NCBI GenBank assembly: GCA_023446865.1
Contig: JAEXPL010000156.1
Location: forward strand, 1 to 12,935
DNA: 12,935 bases
Reading direction: 5' to 3'
From: Verrucomicrobiota bacterium
Lineage (GTDB): Bacteria; Verrucomicrobiota; Verrucomicrobiia; Opitutales; Opitutaceae
Each line of letters begins with the position of its first letter. Position 1 is the stretch's first letter. Under the pieces are notes generated by a model. It saw only the letters and a program-made list of their open reading frames with translations, was not told the origin of the DNA and made no database searches. Shown here piece by piece: positions 1-5,871 of the stretch. The translations under genes and the position numbers were made by a program.

Positions 1-2
1 AG

Positions 3-785
3 GCCATGCTGCGCTACTTCATCAAGAAGGTGCAGAACAACTCGAAGATGATCCCGCCGCGCGTCGTCGTCGCCATCCCCTCCGGCATCACCGAGGTCGA
101 GAAGCGCGCCGTCAAGGAAAGCGCCATCCACGCCGGCGCCCGCGAGGTCCTCCTGCTCGAGGAGCCCATGGCCTCCGCCATCGGCGTCGGCCTGCCCGTC
201 GAGGAGCCCGCCGCCAACATGATCGTCGACATCGGCGGCGGCACCACCGAGGTCGCCATCATCTCCCTTGCCGGTATCGTGTTTTCAAAGTCAATCCGGG
301 TCGCCGGCGACGAGCTCGACAGCGCGATCATCAGCTACATGAAGCGCGCGTACAATCTCCTCATCGGCGAGCGCACGGCGGAGGAGATCAAGATCAAGGT
401 CGGCTCCGCCTACCCGCTCGACGACGAGCTCACCCTCGAGGTCAAGGGCCGCGACTCCGTCGCCGGCCTGCCCAAGACCATCCACATCACCTCGCAGGAG
501 ATCCGCGAGGCCCTCGCCGACACCGTCGCCTCGATCGTCGACGCCGTGCGCAACGCCCTCGAGCGCTGCCCCCCGGAGCTCTCCGCCGACCTCGTCGACC
601 GCGGCTTCGTCCTCGCCGGCGGCGGCGCGCTCCTGCGCGGCATCGATCGCCTGCTCTCCGAACGCACCGGCCTGCCCGTGATCATCGCCGACGACCCGCT
701 CAGCGCTGTGGCCAACGGCACCGGTGCCGTCCTCGAGGATCTCAGCTGGCTGCTCGGCCGGCTCACCGGCGAGCGTAGCGGCTGA
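3..785 (+). CDS. mreB: Rod shape-determining protein MreB (5' partial)
   Basis: MreB is the bacterial actin homologue. It forms membrane-bound filaments that guide the elongasome and keep cells rod-shaped. The visible part aligns from memory with the E. coli protein: the first methionine here (base 6) matches an internal methionine (E. coli MLQHFIKQV, here MLRYFIKKV), so about 85-90 N-terminal residues lie outside the window. Counting from that methionine, the phosphate-2 loop DIGGGTTE is at residues 75-82, GSAYP near 133-137, ERCPPEL at 186-192 and the nucleotide-binding LAGGGALLRG at 203-212. The C-terminus is complete and ends at the TGA at 783-785. It is the first visible gene of an mreB-mreC-mreD operon; mreC starts 61 bases downstream. 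Identity is as good as certain; only the 5' end is missing. Confidence 0.97.
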   Translation, partial: AMLRYFIKKVQNNSKMIPPRVVVAIPSGITEVEKRAVKESAIHAGAREVLLLEEPMASAIGVGLPVEEPAANMIVDIGGGTTEVAIISLAGIVFSKSIRVAGDELDSAIISYMKRAYNLLIGERTAEEIKIKVGSAYPLDDELTLEVKGRDSVAGLPKTIHITSQEIREALADTVASIVDAVRNALERCPPELSADLVDRGFVLAGGGALLRGIDRLLSERTGLPVIIADDPLSAVANGTGAVLEDLSWLLGRLTGERSG

Positions 786-802
786 GGCGCCACCCGTCCG
801 GC

Positions 803-837
803 GAATCCGGAATCTCAAATCTCGAGTCTGAGATTCG
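803..837. repeat. Degenerate heptamer tandem repeat with internal inverted repeat, between mreB and mreC
   Basis: Five consecutive 7-base units can be read: GAATCCG, GAATCTC, AAATCTC, GAGTCTG, AGATTCG. Inside them GAATCTCA (810-817) and TGAGATTC (829-836) form a perfect 8-bp inverted repeat around an 11-base loop. No T-run follows, so it is not an obvious terminator. It fills most of the 61-base mreB-mreC spacer and would be part of the operon transcript. A similar 7-base periodicity appears upstream of both Hsp20 genes. Confidence 0.6.
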
Positions 838-846
838 CTCACCGCC

Positions 847-1683
847 GTGTCGCCCCTGCAATTCATCCGCCAGCGGCCCTTCGCCGTCCTCGGGATCGTC
901 GCGCTGCTCTGGCTGCTGCTGCCCGTCGCCGCCAAGCGGCTCGCGCGCGTGAGCCTCTTCGAGTTCGGCGCCCCGGCCGATTTCGCCGCCTCCTACGCCC
1001 GCGACCTCCAGCAGTTCTGGTCCCTGCGCACCCGCTCCACCAAGGAGCTGATGGAGACCGCCCGCGACCTCGCGAACCTCAACGCCAGCTACGAGGCGCG
1101 CATCCAGGAGAACGAGACACTGCGCGAGGAGCTCCAGCGCCTGCAGGACATCCTCCGCCTGCCCTCCAACCCGGAGTACCGCACGGAGATCGCCCGCGTC
1201 GTGCGCCGCGACTTCTCCACCTGGTCGCAGCGCCTCGTCATCCGCAAGGGCCGCAACGCCGGCCTCCCCGTCGGCGCCCCCGTCATCTTCAACGGCGGCG
1301 TCGTCGGCCGCGTCGCCGAGGTCTACGCCTACACCGCGATCGTCGACCTCGTCAGCAGCCCGTCGCTGCGCATCGCGGCCACCGTCGACGGCGATTCGCG
1401 CCCGTTCAGCTTCCAGGGCGGTCCCAACCCGCCCTTCGCGCAGGCCCGCGGCTCCGTCGAGTTCGTCCCGCTCGATGTCTACGCCCGCCCCGAGTCGCCC
1501 AAGCGCCTCGTCACCGCCGGCCTCGGCGGCGTGTTCCCCGCCGGCATCGTGATCGGGTACATCCAGAATCTGGAGCTCGACACCAACGGCCTGTTCAAGA
1601 GCGGCACCGTGCTGCTCGACCCGCGCCTCAACGAGCTCCACGAGGTCGCCGTGCTCGTGCCGCTCAACCCCGAGCAGCTGTAG
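847..1683 (+). CDS. mreC: Rod shape-determining protein MreC
   Basis: MreC is the bitopic inner-membrane protein that links MreB filaments to the periplasmic peptidoglycan synthases of the elongasome. The 278-residue product has the family layout: a short cytoplasmic start, one membrane helix at about residues 11-28, a predicted coiled coil at about 66-103 (NETLREELQRLQ), then the periplasmic beta domain at about 110-275, with GVVGRV at 151-156 and GGVFPAGIVIGYI at 227-239. The length is typical. The start is a GTG at 847; it places the membrane helix near the N-terminus as expected, and I see no Shine-Dalgarno sequence in front of it. It lies between mreB and mreD, with mreD starting 4 bases after its stop. 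Confidence 0.95.
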   Translation: MSPLQFIRQRPFAVLGIVALLWLLLPVAAKRLARVSLFEFGAPADFAASYARDLQQFWSLRTRSTKELMETARDLANLNASYEARIQENETLREELQRLQDILRLPSNPEYRTEIARVVRRDFSTWSQRLVIRKGRNAGLPVGAPVIFNGGVVGRVAEVYAYTAIVDLVSSPSLRIAATVDGDSRPFSFQGGPNPPFAQARGSVEFVPLDVYARPESPKRLVTAGLGGVFPAGIVIGYIQNLELDTNGLFKSGTVLLDPRLNELHEVAVLVPLNPEQL

Positions 1684-1687
1684 CCCG

Positions 1688-2218
1688 ATGGACCCGCGCT
1701 GGATCGTCATCGTGCTCGCCAACGCGCTGCTCGCCTTCCTCGGCGGCCAGCTCAACCACTACCTCGCGCACCTGCCGGTGTCCGTGTTCCTCCTCGGCCT
1801 TTTCCTCCCGGTCGCCGGCCTTCGGCTACGCTTTCGGCCCGGACTGATCGCCGTCTTTCTCAGCGGTCTCGTCGCCGACGCCGCCCGGCCCGTCCCGTTC
1901 GGTTCCTCGGCGCTGCTGCTGGCGCTGCTGCTCACCTGCTGGCATGCGATCCGTTCGCGCCTGCCGCGCGAGGGAGCCGCGCCCGGGATCATCGGGGCGC
2001 TCGTCGCCAACCTCGTGCTGTTCTTCGCCCAGCCGCTGCTGCTCGGCACCGGCGTCTCCGGCACCGCCACGCTCGGCCGCATCCTCGTCGACTGCGCCGC
2101 CTCGCAGTTCGCCCTCGTCCTGCTCGCCCCGTGGTTCTTCGCGCTCCAGGAGCAGGCGCTGCTGCTCATGGGCGTGAATCTCGCCGAGGAGGCCCGCCAA
2201 CCCGGCGGCGCCCTGTGA
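1688..2218 (+). CDS. mreD: Rod shape-determining protein MreD
   Basis: MreD is the polytopic inner-membrane partner of MreC in cell elongation. The 176-residue product is mostly hydrophobic. Likely membrane segments lie at about residues 5-20, 30-46, 50-64, 72-88, 100-121 and 132-155; the exact number is uncertain (the family usually has five or six). The segment VADAARPVPFGSSAL (62-76) resembles the family's conserved D...P-(L/F)-G stretch. The ATG is 4 bases after the mreC stop, consistent with translational coupling. The sequence is poorly conserved, as usual for MreD, so the call rests on topology, size, that motif and gene order. A GC-rich dyad (2207-2226) spans the stop codon. No mrdA or rodA follows; the next gene is convergent. 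Confidence 0.88.
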   Translation: MDPRWIVIVLANALLAFLGGQLNHYLAHLPVSVFLLGLFLPVAGLRLRFRPGLIAVFLSGLVADAARPVPFGSSALLLALLLTCWHAIRSRLPREGAAPGIIGALVANLVLFFAQPLLLGTGVSGTATLGRILVDCAASQFALVLLAPWFFALQEQALLLMGVNLAEEARQPGGAL

Positions 2219-2226
2219 CAGGCGCC
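2207..2226 (+). terminator. GC-rich dyad over the mreD stop codon
   Basis: GGCGCC at 2207-2212 and GGCGCC at 2221-2226 can pair across an 8-base loop that contains the mreD stop codon. No T-run follows, so this would be an atypical terminator, or simply a mRNA 3' stem. It lies at the convergent junction between mreD and the small membrane protein gene at 2241-2558. Confidence 0.25.
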
Positions 2227-2240
2227 CCGGCGGCGATGCA

Positions 2241-2558
2241 TCACTCCTGCGCCGGCGTGTCGAATTCGACCTCGATGCCGCCGATCCACTTCGCCACGAG
2301 ATTGTAGACGAAGGCGCCGAGCACGCCGCCGATGAAGCCGAAGACGGCGTAGATCACCGGCATCGCGATCGCCATGCCGAGGCCGAAACCGAGGCTGGCG
2401 GCCGCACCGCCCGCCCCACGCGCCGCGGCCGCCGCGCCGATGAACGAGAACAGGACAAAGAACGGGACAATCACGAGAGCCAGCAGTCCGTAGATGACGG
2501 CGAGCATCTTGCCGAGCTGGAGCGGGGCGATGGTCTTGAGACGAGTCCGGGTGATCAT
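2241..2558 (-). CDS. Small conserved membrane protein (105 aa), function unknown
   Basis: The product is a 105-residue hydrophobic protein. A cytosolic-looking start MITRTRLKTIAPLQLGK is followed by one long membrane segment at about 17-42 and a glycine-rich second hydrophobic region at about 58-88 that may form a hairpin. It closes with NLVAKWIGGIEVEFD (86-100), a pattern I have seen at the end of small unnamed bacterial membrane proteins. The open frame extends 26 codons further upstream, but I chose the ATG at 2556-2558 because the extra residues look non-coding and overlap the next gene's stop region. No Shine-Dalgarno sequence is visible. It is the last of three co-oriented small membrane protein genes. 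I cannot give a function. Confidence 0.75.
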   Translation of the reverse strand: MITRTRLKTIAPLQLGKMLAVIYGLLALVIVPFFVLFSFIGAAAAARGAGGAAASLGFGLGMAIAMPVIYAVFGFIGGVLGAFVYNLVAKWIGGIEVEFDTPAQE

Positions 2559-2610
2559 GGTGTCGAGGATGGTTGTTCGAGGATACGGATGCGAAAGAAA
2601 CGGGGCACGG

Positions 2611-2952
2611 TCAGCGGCCATGCATCGCGGCGGCAAAGAAGATGCCGACCAGCATCAGGCCGCCCGCCAAGAGGAGCGTCAGGGAGGAAAAGACGAGGCC
2701 GAGGACGCCAAAGAGGCGCTTCCGCTCGCGCTGGCAGACCGAGACGATCCCGAGTGTGATCGCCACCAGGTCGGCACCGAAGAGCAGGATCGCGGCGACG
2801 CCGACGGCGGCCGCTCCCGGGTACTGCCCGCCGCGCGTGCCGTACCGCTGACTGAGGATGCCCGCCGTCACGAACACGGCAAGCAGCAGGAATCCGACGA
2901 TCAGTGACAGGGCGAAGGAGGCGATGCCGAGGCGGGAATGTTTCTCTTCCAT
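2611..2952 (-). CDS. Small three-helix membrane protein (113 aa), DUF4190-like
   Basis: The product is 113 residues with three probable membrane segments at about 8-30, 48-71 and 82-107. They are separated by a polar loop (QRYGTRGGQYPG) and a basic loop (CQRERKRL). The opening HSRLGIASFALSLI resembles the start of DUF4190-type and related small membrane proteins; this is resemblance from memory, not a search result. The ATG at 2950-2952 gives a plausible short cytosolic start. It sits between two other small membrane protein genes on the same strand, with 52 bases to the downstream gene and 48 to the upstream gene, so a shared transcript is plausible. Function unknown. Confidence 0.72.
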   Translation of the reverse strand: MEEKHSRLGIASFALSLIVGFLLLAVFVTAGILSQRYGTRGGQYPGAAAVGVAAILLFGADLVAITLGIVSVCQRERKRLFGVLGLVFSSLTLLLAGGLMLVGIFFAAAMHGR

Positions 2953-3000
2953 GGTCAGGGTGGGTGGTTGTGTGAGTCGGGAAAGTGGACAGTCCGCGCC

Positions 3001-3300
3001 TCATTCGGCGCGGTCGTACCCGCAGAAGCGGTAGGCCAGCCCGCACACCGCCACGGCGATGCCCGCGATGATGACGTGCTGGAAGGTGTAGCGGCGGATC
3101 CCCTCCGACTCCGCCCACGGGGCGAGAAGGAAGATCAGCCCGAGGATGACGACAAAGCACACCAACGCCGCCCAGTAGGTGGCCGGCGTGGCCTTGAGCT
3201 TTGCTCCGCAGCTGCGGCACCGGGTGCGAAAGGCGTTCACGCCCTGCCCCCATTCGACGAAGGAGATCGCGGTTTTCTGGCAATGAGGACACTTCTTCAC
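3001..3300 (-). CDS. CxxC-20-CxxC zinc-ribbon membrane protein (99 aa)
   Basis: The product is 99 residues: an N-terminal zinc ribbon, then two membrane segments at about 41-61 and 74-91. The four cysteines are C4, C7, C28 and C31, giving CPHC, exactly 20 residues, then CRSC. That spacing is the hallmark of the TIGR04104 'cxxc_20_cxxc' family, a small uncharacterised group. The cysteines probably bind zinc on the cytosolic side. Start is the GTG at 3298-3300, which puts CPHC right at the N-terminus; there is no clear Shine-Dalgarno site. It is the first of three co-oriented small membrane protein genes. Family assignment is good; the function is unknown. Confidence 0.78.
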   Translation of the reverse strand: MKKCPHCQKTAISFVEWGQGVNAFRTRCRSCGAKLKATPATYWAALVCFVVILGLIFLLAPWAESEGIRRYTFQHVIIAGIAVAVCGLAYRFCGYDRAE

Positions 3301-3689
3301 GGCGGGAAAGCGGCGGGGTTTGCACGGCGCCCGGCCCTTCCGGTCGCCTCTTTCGCCACCACGCTACGAGGAGGCGTCCACGCGCGGCAAGCCGTCACTG
3401 CGACCGTGTTCCTTCCCCCGGTACTCTCACAACGAAACGTTCTTGCTTGAGGTAGGGCGAGGCGTCCCCGCCGAGCCGCGGCTCACCCGGCCTGCTCCGT
3501 CCAGGCTTCGCAGCCCCGAAGCATTTGTCGCCCGACGAAGCTTCAGCGAAGGCGGGAGGGTTCGCCCGACCCGGATACCTGCACCTTTTGCGCATGGCTG
3601 CCGAGGAATCTTGAGGATTGGGGTCCCCCGCCGCCGCTCCCGGCCGCGGGGACGGCGCGAAACACCGCCCGGGCGCAGATACGCCGCAC
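3301..3689. other. Non-coding, palindrome-rich gap
   Basis: I see no credible gene in these 389 bases; the open frames here are rich in Arg, Pro and Gly and look like noise. The stretch contains GCTTCG (3505-3510) paired with CGAAGC (3517-3522) over a 6-base loop, then GAAGCTTC (3537-3544) overlapping a CTTC-AGC-GAAG dyad (3541-3551). This cluster looks like a dispersed REP-type element. The region also holds the upstream side of the zinc-ribbon gene and the downstream side of the MscS gene, both on the - strand. Confidence 0.5.
3505..3551. repeat. REP-like cluster of CTTCG/CGAAG dyads
   Basis: Two hairpins stand side by side. GCTTCG/CGAAGC has a CAGCCC loop (3505-3522). CTTC/GAAG has an AGC loop (3541-3551) and is preceded by the palindrome GAAGCTTC (3537-3544). 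All arms share the CTTC/GAAG core. No T-run follows on either strand, so a repetitive extragenic element fits better than a terminator. Only a genome-wide search could show whether it is dispersed. Confidence 0.45.
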
Positions 3690-4997
3690 TCACCCCTGCG
3701 CGGGCTGGCTCGCCACCGGCCGCACCGCAGCGCCCTCCAGATACAAAGTCTGCGTCGGGAACGCCATCGAGAGGCCGCGCGCCTCGATCGCGCGCATGAA
3801 CGCGAGGTTGAGCCGCTGGCGGAGCGCCATGTGCCGGTGGAAGTCCGGATCCTTCACCACATAGATCACCTGGATGTCCATCGACGACGTATTGAAGTCG
3901 CGGAAATAGACGACGACCGAGGTCGGATCGATCTCCGGCTCGCTCGTGAGCAGCTTCCGGAGTTCCTCGACCAACCCTTCCATCTGCGCCGCGGTGGTGC
4001 TGTAGGTGAGACCGAGGAACTGCTCGACGCGGCGACCGGTGAAGCGCGAGAGGTTGTTGATGTTCTCCCCGGCCACGCTCTTGTTCGGGATGATGACGAG
4101 GCTGCGGTCGAGCTTGCGAATGCGCGTCGAGCGCAGGCCGATGTCCTCGACCACACCGGTGAGGGAGCCGATCTGCACGGTCTCGCCGATCTTGAACGGC
4201 TGGTCGATCGCGACCACGACCGAGCCGAAGATGTTTGCGATGGTGTCCTGCGCCGCGAGAGCGAAGGCCAAACCACCGATACCGAGACCGGCGAGGAAGG
4301 CCTTCACATCGGCACCGAGGCTCTGCGCGATCAGCAGCACGCCGAAGATGACGAAAACGACGACCAGCGTCTTCTTGATCCACGGCATGAAGGCCGCGAT
4401 GCCCATCTGTTTCTGCGTCGCCACTTCCTGGGCATGGTCGAGCAGGGCGTTGAACGCCCGCAGCAACAGCCAGAAGATCGCGAGCGAGAACGCCACCGTG
4501 CTCGCGTAGCCGAGCGTGCGATCGCCCGTGTCCGAAAGCTTGAGCACCTTCAGCGCCATCACCGCGCCGGCCACCGAGATGAGCGTTGCCACCGGCGCTT
4601 CGAGCGCGTGGAACAGTTTGTCGTCGAGCGTCGTCTCCGTCTTCGCCGAGAAGCGCCGCAGCAGGCCGAAGAGCAGGGTCGTCACGACCTTCCGCAGCAG
4701 GAACGAGCCAACGAGAAACAGCGCCGCGATGCCGTAATGGGTGGGCGTGTTGCCGCTGGTCTTCACATCGAACAGCTCCAGAACCACGTCGACCATGTGC
4801 TCGACAAAATCCGGTGTGCGCGGGTCGGCAGCGCCGCTGGTCACGGCCGCGGCGGCTTGGGTGGAAAGAGTCGCGTGATCGGTGGCGGCCGGCGCAGCCG
4901 CGGGCTCCGGTGCAGCGGAGGCGGCCCCTTGGCCGAAGGACCACGCGGTCACGCCGAGGAACAAACCGAGGAAGATGAAGCGACGGACAAAATTCAT
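3690..4997 (-). CDS. MscS-family mechanosensitive ion channel
   Basis: Small-conductance mechanosensitive channels open under membrane tension to release solutes during osmotic downshock. The 435-residue product has a probable signal peptide (1-23), an Ala/Pro-rich linker, and membrane helices at about 85-110, 135-151, 164-184 and 206-226. The pore helix follows at 232-262 (AFLAGLGIGGLAFALAAQDT). The MscS beta domain comes next, with DQPFKIGETVQIG (265-277), GVVEDIGLRSTRIR (281-294) and IIPNKSVAGENINN (302-315). The C-terminal FPTQTLYLEG (413-422) is also typical. It is longer than E. coli MscS (286 residues) and fits the multi-helix YbdG/YnaI-like size class. The ATG at 4995-4997 gives a proper signal peptide. 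It has no co-oriented close neighbour, so it is probably transcribed alone. Confidence 0.95.
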   Translation of the reverse strand: MNFVRRFIFLGLFLGVTAWSFGQGAASAAPEPAAAPAATDHATLSTQAAAAVTSGAADPRTPDFVEHMVDVVLELFDVKTSGNTPTHYGIAALFLVGSFLLRKVVTTLLFGLLRRFSAKTETTLDDKLFHALEAPVATLISVAGAVMALKVLKLSDTGDRTLGYASTVAFSLAIFWLLLRAFNALLDHAQEVATQKQMGIAAFMPWIKKTLVVVFVIFGVLLIAQSLGADVKAFLAGLGIGGLAFALAAQDTIANIFGSVVVAIDQPFKIGETVQIGSLTGVVEDIGLRSTRIRKLDRSLVIIPNKSVAGENINNLSRFTGRRVEQFLGLTYSTTAAQMEGLVEELRKLLTSEPEIDPTSVVVYFRDFNTSSMDIQVIYVVKDPDFHRHMALRQRLNLAFMRAIEARGLSMAFPTQTLYLEGAAVRPVASQPAQG

Positions 4998-5187
4998 GCG
5001 ACGGGCGATGTGAGAAACACCCGCCCTGCTGTCAATCCCGGTGACGACCGTCGCTGGTCCCCAATGGCGGCACGCTCCATCGGTCGGTCCAGTCTCCGGC
5101 TGGACACCTCAAAGTGCGCTGCCACCGCCGACTGGCACGTCACGGGCCGGTCGATCCATGCACGCCATGCCAGCACACGTTGCAAGC

Positions 5188-5206
5188 GGCCGGTCGAAGA
5201 CCGGCC
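5188..5206. repeat. Perfect 8-bp inverted repeat with GAA loop
   Basis: GGCCGGTC (5188-5195) and GACCGGCC (5199-5206) pair perfectly around a 3-base GAA loop. No T-run follows on the + strand (CTACTTC) nor on the - strand (GCTTGC). The shape suits a REP-type dispersed palindrome better than a terminator. Confidence 0.6.
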
Positions 5207-5236
5207 CTACTTCTTGACCGCGATGACGCTGGCTCC

Positions 5237-5249
5237 GGAGCGTCGCTCC
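5237..5249. repeat. Short palindrome GGAGCG-T-CGCTCC
   Basis: Two perfectly complementary 6-base arms flank a single T. It lies 31 bases from the GGCCGGTC hairpin and may belong to the same dispersed element. Confidence 0.45.
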
Positions 5250-5315
5250 ATCTCGCCGAGCGAGCGACCAGTCCCACAATTCCCGCGCAGAATCAGCCTC
5301 CCGGAACGATCAAAC

Positions 5316-5344
5316 CCGCCGGGGCCATGCGGCTCCCGGCGGGG
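5316..5344 (-). terminator. Hairpin downstream of the 131-aa Hsp20 gene, possible terminator
   Basis: CCCGCCGGG (5316-5324) and CCCGGCGGG (5336-5344) form a perfect 9-bp stem over an 11-base loop. On the - strand the stem is followed only by TTTGATCG, a very short T-run. It lies about 68 bases beyond the Hsp20 stop. It may be a weak intrinsic terminator or another extragenic palindrome. Confidence 0.35.
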
Positions 5345-5411
5345 TAACCCAGACAAACACAAGTGGTGTTCCGTAGCGGAAGCGCGTCGCCTCCGCTGTT
5401 TGCGGCAGAGC

Positions 5412-5807
5412 TCAGGCCACGGTGATCTTGCGCGGCTTGAGCGCCTCGGCTTTCGGCAGTGTCACGCGCAGCACACCGTCGCGCAGCTCGGCGTGAACCT
5501 TGTCGGCGTCGAAGGTGTTGTCGTGCGCCAACGTGAGGCTGAAGTCGGCCAGCGGCGTCTCGCGGTAGAGTTGCGTCCAAGCCTCGGGCTTCTTCCACGT
5601 GCGGCGACCGACGATCGTCAGCTCGCCCTCATGGATGGTGAGTTCGAGTCCGTCCTTGGCCACGCCGGGCAGCCAGACCTCGAGACCAAAGGCATCGGGA
5701 TTCTCTTTGATCTCGTAGCGTGGCGTGACGGCGGGAGCCTGGACGGCCGCGCCGGCTTCGGCCTCGTTGCGACGGGTGGACGGGAGCAGAGTGCTGATGA
5801 GAGACAT
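5412..5807 (-). CDS. Small heat shock protein, Hsp20/alpha-crystallin family (131 aa)
   Basis: Small heat shock proteins are ATP-independent holdases that keep unfolding proteins soluble in the cytoplasm. The 131-residue product has a short variable N-terminal arm (1-28) and an alpha-crystallin domain at about 30-122, including VWLPGVAKDGLELTI (44-58), GELTIVGRR (61-69) and the hallmark GVLRVTLPK (111-119). The tail carries a KITV motif (127-130) that matches the family's I-x-I/V oligomerisation motif. The ATG at 5805-5807 has a strong Shine-Dalgarno sequence, AGGAGG, 8 bases upstream, unusual among the genes here. It is the downstream partner of a second Hsp20 gene (64 bases apart), and the two proteins are clearly diverged paralogues. 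Its leader can fold into a fourU-like hairpin (listed separately). Confidence 0.94.
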   Translation of the reverse strand: MSLISTLLPSTRRNEAEAGAAVQAPAVTPRYEIKENPDAFGLEVWLPGVAKDGLELTIHEGELTIVGRRTWKKPEAWTQLYRETPLADFSLTLAHDNTFDADKVHAELRDGVLRVTLPKAEALKPRKITVA

Positions 5808-5810
5808 GAT

Positions 5811-5834
5811 GAATTCCTCCTGAGAAAAGGTTTC
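5811..5834 (-). promoter_or_regulatory. Candidate fourU-like RNA thermometer masking the Hsp20 Shine-Dalgarno site
   Basis: On the - strand transcript, CCUUUU (5830-5825) can pair with the Shine-Dalgarno AGGAGG (5821-5816) over a CUC loop: two C-G, one U-A, two U-G and one U-A pair. The four U residues face AGGA, which is the defining feature of fourU thermometers such as that of the Salmonella small heat shock gene agsA. Flanking GAA (5834-5832) and UUC (5813-5811) can add three pairs across a small internal loop of one and two A residues. The ATG starts 3 bases after the structure. Seen: the complementarity and its position. Inferred: temperature control. Confidence 0.45.
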
Positions 5835-5856
5835 GAGTTTCGGGTTTCTGGTTTCG
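5829..5856. repeat. Degenerate heptamer tandem repeat between the two Hsp20 genes
   Basis: Four consecutive 7-base units on the + strand: GGTTTCG, AGTTTCG, GGTTTCT, GGTTTCG (consensus RGTTTCG). The tract lies 22-49 bases upstream of the 131-aa Hsp20 start and would be in its transcript as a CGAAAC-rich leader. Its first two bases overlap the candidate fourU hairpin. Confidence 0.7.
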
Positions 5857-5871
5857 GTCCGGGTGCCGCGC

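Larger units (their letters stand above)
4998..5411. other. Repeat-rich intergenic region between the MscS and Hsp20 genes
   Basis: These 414 bases contain no credible coding sequence. They hold three strong dyads, listed separately: GGCCGGTC/GACCGGCC (5188-5206), GGAGCG/CGCTCC (5237-5249) and CCCGCCGGG/CCCGGCGGG (5316-5344). The MscS promoter must lie in the left part because that gene reads leftward from 4997, but I could not pick convincing -35 and -10 boxes. The right part is the 3' side of the Hsp20 gene. Confidence 0.55.

Noticed and set aside
763..1755. A 330-codon open frame on the - strand opposite mreC
   Set aside because: It is antisense to a clear mreC. The Ala/Gly/Glu-rich translation is typical of a GC-rich shadow frame.
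4994..5185. A 63-codon open frame on the - strand beside the MscS gene
   Set aside because: It lies in repeat-rich intergenic DNA and shows no domain or plausible start.
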